Positions 23,084-28,442 of a stretch of 28,442 nt of DNA are shown one piece after another (within the stretch, counting starts at the first letter, position 1; every line of letters starts with the position of its first letter). The DNA lies in the NCBI GenBank assembly GCA_964370405.1, contig CAYJJB010000020.1, forward strand, positions 1 through 28,442. The letters run 5' to 3'. The translations under genes and the position numbers were made by a program. Source of the DNA: SIG603 sp964370405 (lineage in GTDB: Bacteria; Bacillota; Clostridia; Oscillospirales; Acutalibacteraceae). The notes under the pieces are model-generated. The model saw only the letters and a program-made list of their open reading frames with translations, was not told where the DNA came from and made no database searches.

Positions 23084-24211
23084 TTATAAATTATTTAAAA
23101 GTCTGCTTTTAATTGAATTTTCATTTACAGAGCCACTTTCACCGATTTGTCTTAATAGATAATTTGGAGTTAAGCTGTATGTCATTGCGGTTTCTCTTGT
23201 TATTATTCCTTGTTTATAAAGGTTTGCAAGGCTTGCGTCCATACTTATCATGCCTTCTGATGCAGAAGACTGGATAATAGAATTTATTTGGTGAGTTCTA
23301 CCGTCACGAATTAGGGTTCGTATTGCATTATTACAGTGCATAACCTCAAACACAGGGTAAAGACGGCCGTCTACAGTAGGGACAAGCTGCTGGCATACAA
23401 CGCTTTGAAGTACCATAGAAAGTTGCATTTTAATTTGCTCTTGCTGGCTTGGTGGGAAGGTGTCAACAAGTCTGTCAACTGAGTTTGCAGCACCGAGGGT
23501 ATGAAGAGCTGAAAAGACTAGGTGGCCTGTTTCAGCAGCAGTAAGAGATATGCTTATAGCCTCGTCATCTCTAAGCTCGCCTATAAGAATAACATCAGGG
23601 CTTTGGCGAAGTGCCGCTCTTAAAGCCACAGGATAATTTCCTGTGTCTAGTGAAATTTCACGTTGGCTAATTATACTCTTTTTGTGTTGATGCAAATGCT
23701 CTATAGGATCTTCAAGAGTAATAATGTGAGAAGCTCTTTCGTTATTTATTTTATCTAGTATACAGGTAAGGGTTGTGGTTTTACCGCTTGAGGAAGAACC
23801 TGTTACAAGGACAAGACCTCTTTGTTTATGGGCAAGATCTAAAACACTTTCTGGTATATGCAAATCCTCTGGATTTGGCAAAGAGAATTCAACAACACGA
23901 ATAACAGCAGCGATAGATCCACGTTGTTTATAGGCATTTACACGAAAACGTGATATACCTCTTAGCGCAAACGAAAAGTCGTCATCTCCACGCTCTGTAA
24001 GCCACTTTGTATCTCTGTTTGCAATTTGAAATAGCTGCATAACTAATTCTTCAGCGACATTTGGCATTATTCTTTCGTCATTAAGCGTAACTACTTGACG
24101 ATTTAATTTATAACTTATGGGACGACCTGCGACGATAAAAATATCAGAGGCATGGTTTTCAACCATTTGTTTTAGCATTGTGGTCATGTTGGGTGTGTTT
24201 TGTAAATCCAT
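23084..24211 (-). CDS. pilT: PilT-type pilus retraction ATPase
   Basis: A 375-residue hexameric ATPase of the type II/IV secretion family that powers pilus retraction at the inner face of the membrane. It has the N-terminal PAS-like domain (ASDIFIVAGRPISYKLN), Walker A GSSSSGKT (138-145, all key residues kept though the usual GPTGSGKS is changed), the Asp box ITLEDPIEH (164-172), Walker B LRQSPDVILIGELRD (201-215) and the His box TGHLVFSALHT (228-238). AIRTLIRD (296-303), the counterpart of the PilT AIRNLIRE retraction motif, and SEGMISMDASLANLYKQGII separate it from PilB/GspE. It is the last gene of a seven-gene operon and the only ATPase in it. The ATG follows GGAGC. Confidence 0.94.
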   Translation of the reverse strand: MDLQNTPNMTTMLKQMVENHASDIFIVAGRPISYKLNRQVVTLNDERIMPNVAEELVMQLFQIANRDTKWLTERGDDDFSFALRGISRFRVNAYKQRGSIAAVIRVVEFSLPNPEDLHIPESVLDLAHKQRGLVLVTGSSSSGKTTTLTCILDKINNERASHIITLEDPIEHLHQHKKSIISQREISLDTGNYPVALRAALRQSPDVILIGELRDDEAISISLTAAETGHLVFSALHTLGAANSVDRLVDTFPPSQQEQIKMQLSMVLQSVVCQQLVPTVDGRLYPVFEVMHCNNAIRTLIRDGRTHQINSIIQSSASEGMISMDASLANLYKQGIITRETAMTYSLTPNYLLRQIGESGSVNENSIKSRLLNNL

Positions 24212-24263
24212 AATATTAATGCTCCATTCTACCGCTTTGCGGTTTTAATTTATCTATACAAAA

Positions 24264-24686
24264 TTATTCAATATTAACAGAAGTGTCAACAATAGTTTGC
24301 CAAGTAAGTTTTTCAAATTGTCCTTCATCAGTAATTCCAATTTTAATATGGATTTGTTTTTTATCGGTAATTGGGACAAAATATTCTACGGTAATCCCGT
24401 CAAAACTTGCATCATTTAAAACAGTAAAAGAAGCGTCATTTAACATTTGTTCTAGCTCTTCTTCGCTACTATTTTCATAAATATTTATAAGCTCTGCATA
24501 TTTTTCCTCTGCAACTAAATCAGCCTGATACTGTGTGCTTACAGAGTCTGCTGCCATTTGTGAAAGCCGTAAATCAGATGTGGCAGAGGAGAGGATGAGC
24601 ACAGAAAAAACTGTAAGTAAAAGCACTGTAAAAAAGGTAATTAAAGACAAAATTCCTGGGTTTATGGTAAAGCGCTTGTTATTCAC
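24264..24686 (-). CDS. Small single-helix protein, PilX-like pseudopilin candidate
   Basis: This 140-residue protein has a short basic N-terminus, one hydrophobic helix (about residues 12-33, ILSLITFFTVLLLTVFSVLI) and a soluble domain that begins with a helical stretch (SQMAADSVSTQYQADLVAEE), the layout of PilX-type minor pilins. A Gly precedes the helix (NPG-ILSL) but the Glu at position +5 is missing, so standard cleavage is doubtful. I do not know the family. It starts with GTG at 24686 after GAGGTG and overlaps the preceding gene by 8 bases. Its place between other pilin-like genes and pilT supports a role as a minor pilus component. Confidence 0.75.
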   Translation of the reverse strand: MNNKRFTINPGILSLITFFTVLLLTVFSVLILSSATSDLRLSQMAADSVSTQYQADLVAEEKYAELINIYENSSEEELEQMLNDASFTVLNDASFDGITVEYFVPITDKKQIHIKIGITDEGQFEKLTWQTIVDTSVNIE

Positions 24687-25119
24687 TTGGCATCACCTCA
24701 TCTTCTAAGTACTTTGCAACGCTTATCTCATAAATGAGTGTATCATTTTCATTTGCGCTAATATCTGAGTAAAGCAAATTATTATCGCTAATAGAGTTTG
24801 AAATTTTAATATAATAAGTGTTATCACTATCACTTTCCAGCAAGTTCCAATTTTCATCAAAATAAAGCATATATCCGTCATCTGTTTTTAAAGCGCCTGT
24901 CTTTGTAATAAAGCTATCAGAGTCTGTAGGATATGCTTTTACATATTCAGCTACTTGCTGTACTTTTATAGTAGCATTTGATAAATCGTGGCTTTTTTTG
25001 CTATCTAAATGACCAATGATAAAAAAGTTTAAACAAATTGCAGCTGCCACTGCAAAGAAAAAGCAGTTTACCAAAAGTTCTATAAGAAAGTAGCGCGTCA
25101 TCTTGTTTTTTTGCTTCAT
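24679..25119 (-). CDS. PilV-like minor pilin candidate
   Basis: This 146-residue protein begins with a basic stretch and then RYFLIELLVNCFFFAVAAAI, which resembles the prepilin signature GFTLIELLV, including the Glu, but has Arg where the cleavage-site Gly normally stands. The soluble part contains ATIKVQQVAEYVKAYP as a continuing helix and a beta-rich segment (GYMLYFDENWNLLESD, TLIYEISVAKYL). The pattern is that of minor pilins of the PilV/ComGF kind. The ATG follows GGAGGTG and overlaps the preceding gene by four bases; its 3' end overlaps the next gene by eight bases. Processing by a prepilin peptidase cannot be settled from sequence. Confidence 0.78.
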   Translation of the reverse strand: MKQKNKMTRYFLIELLVNCFFFAVAAAICLNFFIIGHLDSKKSHDLSNATIKVQQVAEYVKAYPTDSDSFITKTGALKTDDGYMLYFDENWNLLESDSDNTYYIKISNSISDNNLLYSDISANENDTLIYEISVAKYLEDEVMPSE

Positions 25120-25610
25120 GCGCCCACCTCCGTTTTAGCACATTCTAAAAATATGCTGGTACTGTGAGTAACATTATCGATATCCAGCACTGTAATTTCT
25201 AAAAGTCCATCGTCATTCAAATTAAAATCTATTTCATACATAGGCATGATTTTTTGGCCAATATTTGGTATAAGTGTAACATTTTCACTAAGTGTTGCCT
25301 CACACAAATAATCATTTTCAATGTATAGCCATGTTTTAATATTATAGTCATTTACAGTTTGCGATAAAACCAAGGCATCCATGCCGTCATAACTATCCAC
25401 TAAAACTGCATTTGCAGTTTCGTTTTGGCGAATTTTCTCATTTAAGTATAAAACAGAGGTGCGAGTGTTGTAGTTTGTTTGAGAGTCCTCAACATTTGCC
25501 CTATATACATCGGCACCTATTACAGTCAAAAACAAAGCACAGAAAGTGTATAAAGAAAATAGTATAATTACAAAAAATATGTCTATAGAATGCCTAGATT
25601 TTTTTTCCAT
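25116..25610 (-). CDS. DUF4860-type membrane-anchored protein
   Basis: This 164-residue protein has one N-terminal helix (about 9-33, IDIFFVIILFSLYTFCALFL) and a periplasm-side domain with NTRTSVLYLNEKIRQNETAN, GMDALVLSQTVNDYNIKTWL and YIENDYLCEATLSEN. The tRTsl.YlneKiRQ pattern and the order of strands fit DUF4860, a domain found beside pilus genes in Clostridia; its function is unknown. The layout (helix, then a domain beginning with a long helix) is again pilin-like. The ATG follows AAAGGAAG at about ten bases. It overlaps the next gene by four bases. Confidence 0.82.
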   Translation of the reverse strand: MEKKSRHSIDIFFVIILFSLYTFCALFLTVIGADVYRANVEDSQTNYNTRTSVLYLNEKIRQNETANAVLVDSYDGMDALVLSQTVNDYNIKTWLYIENDYLCEATLSENVTLIPNIGQKIMPMYEIDFNLNDDGLLEITVLDIDNVTHSTSIFLECAKTEVGA

Positions 25611-25648
25611 TTTCTTTCTTCCTTTCTAAGTAAAATTTTAAAATAAAT

Positions 25649-26002
25649 TTAAGGTGTTGTAACCTGTGGTGTTTCGGTTAATGTGAAAACCGCAATTTCT
25701 GGTAAGATATTTGCCGCTATATTTTGGTAATGTACTACATATTTATCATCATAATAAAATCCATAATTTTCTACAAGGTAATTAAGGTCAGGTGGATAAA
25801 CGCCTTCTAAAGTGTAGCACTGAACAACAGAGCGAGTTAAATTATCCTCAATCATTTGACGTTGTTGATCAAGAACGGTTTGAGATACATTGTTAATGCC
25901 CAAATATATTGAGAGTAAAATTCCAATAAACAAAGTAACAGACCAAAATATACCACTTTTTAAAATAGCTTTAAGTCTATTTCTAAATGGGTGAAAACTC
26001 AT
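25649..26002 (-). CDS. Small pilin-like membrane protein
   Basis: A 117-residue protein with a basic N-terminus (FHPFRNRLKAILKSG), one hydrophobic helix (about 17-36, IFWSVTLFIGILLSIYLGIN) and a domain with QRQMIEDNLTRSVVQCYTLE, GVYPPDLNYLVENYGFYYDD and KYVVHYQNIAANILPEIAVF. The GxYPxdLxxL element is reminiscent of the region after the N-terminal helix in GspG-type pseudopilins, where a helix leads into a YP..L turn. No prepilin cleavage motif is present. It follows a GGAGA site, 15 bases after pilC. It is the best candidate in the operon for the main fibre subunit, by position and the YPPDL element only. Confidence 0.72.
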   Translation of the reverse strand: MSFHPFRNRLKAILKSGIFWSVTLFIGILLSIYLGINNVSQTVLDQQRQMIEDNLTRSVVQCYTLEGVYPPDLNYLVENYGFYYDDKYVVHYQNIAANILPEIAVFTLTETPQVTTP

Positions 26003-26017
26003 TTGTTATCTCCTTTC

Positions 26018-27088
26018 TTACATTCCGGAGAGTATTCCAACTAAAGGAAGCATTACAGAAAGCATTACCATTCCCACCATAAGGCACAAGAAAGCTACCA
26101 AAGATGGTTCTATAATTGATAAAATTTTCTCTATACGGTCTTGGGTTTCTTTATGGTATTTTTCTGATATAGACATAAACATTTCACCAGAAGCACCGCT
26201 TTTAGAGCCAGCTGAAATAAGTCCATTATAAGCTGAATCAAACACTTTTGCCTCAATTAAAGATTTATCTAAACTTTCGCCTTCTTTTAAAGAGTTAAGT
26301 GCAAGTTTTAATTTTTGTTTATATTTATTACTGCTTGTGGTAAGCATGGAAAACTCTAAAGCACTTATAATATCTAGTCCGCTTTCAAGTATTAATGACA
26401 TTGAAAAAGCAAATCTATTTGCGTTTTGTGAAACACAAAGCTTTTTAGTAAGTGGAGATACTTCATAAAGTGAGGACAGCATGTTCTTTCCAAAAGGAGT
26501 AAGTCTTATTATAGAGAAGAAAAGAACCAGTGCAACGAAAAATATGAGAAGTCCTAAAGCGTATGTATTTAGAAGTTCACCAACTCCAATTAATGTAGCT
26601 GAAACAGAGTTCATAGCAAGTCCAAGTTGAGAAAATACTTGCTCAAAAATTGGCATTACTTGTATTAATAATATAAAGATAACTGCAAAAACCATTCCCG
26701 CCATGCATAGTGGGTAAATGACAGAAGAGCGTACAGAGCGAGAGAGTTTATCCTTATCTATATAAAAACTTGCAAGAGATGCACAAACTTCATCCACTCT
26801 ACCAGTTTGCTCAGATACTTCTATCATGCCAAGGGCATAGTCTGGAAAACAATGTGTATTGTCCATAGCTTGAGATAAAAACATTCCGTCTGATACACTG
26901 TTATATAAATATAAGAAAAGTGAATGATTTTTATTTTTCTTATTGTTTTCTGCAATAATTTGCAAACTTTCCCATACAGCTATACCACTTTTTGTAAACA
27001 GCGATAACTGCTCAAAAAAGTAGGCAAGCTCCCCTGATTTTAAGGGTTTAAATTTAATATTTTGTGTAGCTTTTGTTATTTGTTCCAT
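26018..27088 (-). CDS. pilC: PilC/GspF-family inner-membrane platform protein
   Basis: This 356-residue protein is the polytopic platform that links the pilus ATPase to the growing pilin helix. Two copies of the T2SSF domain are visible: residues about 25-150 (YFFEQLSLFTKSGIAVWESL, MIEVSEQTGRVDEVCASLAS) and about 215-340 (FAFSMSLILESGLDIISALE, GLISAGSKSGASGEMFMSIS). Three membrane segments lie at about 123-150, 172-192 and 325-354. Length is a little shorter than the typical 400 residues because the N-terminal cytosolic part is reduced. The ATG follows GGAG. It is the second gene of the operon, 21 bases after the transglutaminase-like gene. Confidence 0.93.
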   Translation of the reverse strand: MEQITKATQNIKFKPLKSGELAYFFEQLSLFTKSGIAVWESLQIIAENNKKNKNHSLFLYLYNSVSDGMFLSQAMDNTHCFPDYALGMIEVSEQTGRVDEVCASLASFYIDKDKLSRSVRSSVIYPLCMAGMVFAVIFILLIQVMPIFEQVFSQLGLAMNSVSATLIGVGELLNTYALGLLIFFVALVLFFSIIRLTPFGKNMLSSLYEVSPLTKKLCVSQNANRFAFSMSLILESGLDIISALEFSMLTTSSNKYKQKLKLALNSLKEGESLDKSLIEAKVFDSAYNGLISAGSKSGASGEMFMSISEKYHKETQDRIEKILSIIEPSLVAFLCLMVGMVMLSVMLPLVGILSGM

Positions 27089-27109
27089 AAAATAGACTCC
27101 ATTCTTAAA

Positions 27110-28096
27110 TCAATAATAGTTAAGAGGATTATAGTTTGCGCCATCGCCAATATATTTAAGTATCTCGGCGGTTCCATTGTTTGAAGAGGTATAGGTTGGG
27201 TCCATTCTAACCCAGTTTACACCGTCAAAGTAAATTACTTCATAAATCCAACCTGTTTCAGGTGTGTAAACATTAAGCCATGCATGACTTATGTCGCCTG
27301 CCATTCCACGAACCAGTTGAGTTGGAATGTTTTGTGTTCTGAGCATTGTGGTCATCAGAGCCGCATAGTCCCAACAAATGCCTTTTTTTGTTTGTAATGT
27401 CTGGTCTATGTTTGATGCCTTAATTGTTCCTGCATTGTCTGCAAGTTCATAGTCATAACTTATATTTTTTACAACATAATCAAATACTGCATTAATTACA
27501 TCTAAATCATTGTTTGCACTTTTTGCAAGTTCGCTTGCAAGTGAAATAGCTTCTGTGTTTTCGTTAAAATTTACATAAGTGTTAGCGTATAAGAAAGGAT
27601 AAAACTCATTTTCTAAAGTTACGGATATAGCATGGGCGTCCGCTTCTGCATAACTTGTGCCCTCAATATTTTCCATTATTTTAATGGTATAAGAGCCATC
27701 ACCCCTCGAAAGTGGAAAAGTTTGGTACTCTCCATCGAGATTCAAATCATAGTTATACGGGCTTTCAGAGCCATAAATTATTTGAACTTTAACCTTTTGG
27801 TTAGTTCCGTTATATTTAATCATCACATAACCTTTATTTGCGTTTGAAACGTCCATGGTACTGACATTTCCATCTATAACATTCACACCATCAGCAGATG
27901 GCACTAAAACTATCGGAGTAGAATCACGTGTACCAACAGTATCGCCACCTGAGGAGGAACTTTGTCCGCCGCTTGTAGAAGGTGAGCCTGTGCTACCAGC
28001 GCTTGTAGATGCTCCGTTTATAGATGAATTACAACCTGTAATAAAAACACAAATAGAAAGAAAAATGGATAATATTGCCATTTTTTTACACTTCAT
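27110..28096 (-). CDS. Transglutaminase-like lipoprotein
   Basis: This 328-residue protein begins with a lipoprotein signal (hydrophobic stretch ending ITGC, Cys about residue 22), then a Ser/Gly/Thr-rich linker to about 60, a beta-rich domain (about 60-150) and a C-terminal transglutaminase/protease-like domain. The catalytic Cys lies in KKGICWDYAALMTTMLR, the His in GDISHAWLNVY and the Asp in WVRMDPTY, so the triad is intact. Such domains may act as cysteine proteases, amidases or cross-linkers. The ATG at 28096 follows AAGGGAAGC; the longer frame to 28123 includes that site. It leads the pilus-like operon, which suggests it acts on pilus components or on the wall they cross; this is an inference. 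Confidence 0.9.
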   Translation of the reverse strand: MKCKKMAILSIFLSICVFITGCNSSINGASTSAGSTGSPSTSGGQSSSSGGDTVGTRDSTPIVLVPSADGVNVIDGNVSTMDVSNANKGYVMIKYNGTNQKVKVQIIYGSESPYNYDLNLDGEYQTFPLSRGDGSYTIKIMENIEGTSYAEADAHAISVTLENEFYPFLYANTYVNFNENTEAISLASELAKSANNDLDVINAVFDYVVKNISYDYELADNAGTIKASNIDQTLQTKKGICWDYAALMTTMLRTQNIPTQLVRGMAGDISHAWLNVYTPETGWIYEVIYFDGVNWVRMDPTYTSSNNGTAEILKYIGDGANYNPLNYY

Positions 28097-28143
28097 TAAA
28101 AGCTTCCCTTTCAAAACTTGCACTTATAATTATATATGTACTA

Positions 28144-28172
28144 TTTTATCACATGTGTGATTAAAAATCAAA
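28144..28172 (-). promoter_or_regulatory. Promoter of the pilus-like operon with a palindrome in the spacer
   Basis: On the minus strand TTGATT (28172-28167) and TAAAAT (28149-28144) are 17 bases apart, about 50 bases upstream of the first start codon. The palindrome ATCACA-TG-TGTGAT (28149-28162) fills most of the spacer and touches the -10 box, a good position for a repressor. The promoter is a moderate match to sigma-A. Confidence 0.6.
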
Positions 28173-28202
28173 TAATTTTACTATTAAATCTTTAATAATT
28201 TA

Positions 28203-28347
28203 GAGTTAAGAATGTAAAATTGAGAATTGAAGTGTATGCACGCATTTTTGATTATAAAATGACAAAACCGTCGGATACGGTGTAGGGGGTACAATCGTAC
28301 CATATAATCAAAAAATCCGCAGGATTTTCACCACCACTCTCAACTAA
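28203..28347. repeat. Structured intergenic repeat, copy 4
   Basis: The right end (reverse complement AGTTGAGAGTGGTGGTGAAA) and the left end (GAGTTAAGAATG then AAAATTGAGAATTGAAG) are imperfect inverted repeats. Inside, GATTATA (28251-28257) pairs with TATAATC (28304-28310) and encloses two perfect hairpins, ACCGT-CGGAT-ACGGT (28268-28282) and GGTAC-AATC-GTACC (28289-28302). Next to the right end is AAAATCC-GCA-GGATTTT (28313-28329). The whole could fold into a multi-branched structure. It contains no ORF. With the promoter above it fills the space between the pilus-like operon and the next gene. Confidence 0.72.
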
Positions 28348-28351
28348 ATAA

Positions 28352-28377
28352 AAAATCCACCCGAAGGTGGATTTTTC
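28352..28377 (-). terminator. Terminator of the partial gene at the window end
   Basis: AAAAATCCACC-CGAA-GGTGGATTTTT is a perfect 11-base-pair hairpin. On the minus strand a T-rich stretch follows it, ten bases after the stop codon of the partial gene. Confidence 0.9.
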
Positions 28378-28386
28378 TAAAAATTC

Positions 28387-28442
28387 TTATTTAACAGCTT
28401 CGTAAACTGAAACTGCGCAAGCAACTGTTGCACCTACCATTG
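28387..28442 (-). CDS. 3' end of an unidentified gene
   Basis: On the minus strand an open frame enters from outside the window and ends at TAA (28389-28387). The last residues read MVGATVACAVSVYEAVK. A terminator follows. The frame choice rests on the stop-terminator spacing and amino-acid composition. I do not recognise the family from this short piece. Confidence 0.55.
   Translation of the reverse strand, partial: MVGATVACAVSVYEAVK

Noticed and set aside
27855..28160. Plus-strand frame of about 100 codons over the transglutaminase gene start
   Set aside because: It is antisense to the signal peptide and linker of a well-supported gene and has no ribosome binding site.
28149..28162. Crp/Fnr binding site in the pilus operon promoter
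   Set aside because: The half-sites TGTGAT point outward with a two-base centre, unlike TGTGA-N6-TCACA; kept only as an unassigned palindrome.

Overview
The window is AT-rich chromosomal DNA that looks like an endospore-forming Clostridia member (Firmicutes, Eubacteriales). Supporting signs are strong AGGAGG-type ribosome binding sites, FMN and SAM-I riboswitches, an alpha/beta-type small acid-soluble spore protein, both subunits of dipicolinate synthase, a split (two-subunit) transketolase and DUF3892/DUF4860-type proteins. I could not fix the genus. There is no rRNA, tRNA, CRISPR array, transposase or phage gene. Most of the window is ordinary housekeeping DNA; the less ordinary parts are the type IV pilus-like operon (23.1-28.2 kb), a divergent MreB-family protein, and several small palindromic or repeat structures.

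Layout. 1-757: tail of an FMN riboswitch, its terminator and the riboflavin transporter ribU. 758-2353: a structured intergenic repeat, a sigma-A promoter, a SAM-I riboswitch and metK. 2.4-6.6 kb: a co-directional run of a small membrane protein, recD2, a comF-like gene and an MreB-family gene. 6.7-7.4 kb (minus strand): a SASP gene and a BofC-like membrane protein. 7.5-9.9 kb: a class A penicillin-binding protein with a Pro/Thr-rich tail. 10.1-13.9 kb: an aspartate-family operon (ACT-domain protein, hom, thrB, lysC). 14.0-16.3 kb: a minus-strand DUF3892 gene diverging from the two transketolase subunits. 16.3-16.96 kb: a divergent pair of small Xre-type regulators sharing an operator region and bracketed by two identical 24-nt terminator sequences. 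17.06-19.4 kb: a zinc-ribbon membrane protein paired with a tandem TPM-domain membrane protein. 19.4-20.8 kb (minus): murC. 20.97-22.4 kb: dpaA-dpaB. 22.4-22.9 kb (minus): a DM13-domain lipoprotein.

23.1-28.1 kb (minus strand) is one operon read from about 28.1 kb down: transglutaminase-like lipoprotein, PilC/GspF, four small proteins with one N-terminal membrane helix each (one DUF4860, one PilV-like), then a PilT-type ATPase. No PilB extension ATPase, prepilin peptidase or standard pilin is visible, and none of the four small proteins has a standard prepilin cleavage motif. A promoter can be read upstream, with a palindrome lying in its spacer. I consider this the best candidate for an under-described system, though its component families are known.

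Copies or fragments of one palindromic intergenic repeat occur at 758-942, 13942-13972, 16330-16398 and 28203-28347. They keep a short hairpin next to a GTTGATAGTTGTGGTGAA-like end while the bases in the stem change, which suggests selection on structure. The last bases hold the 3' end of an unidentified minus-strand gene.
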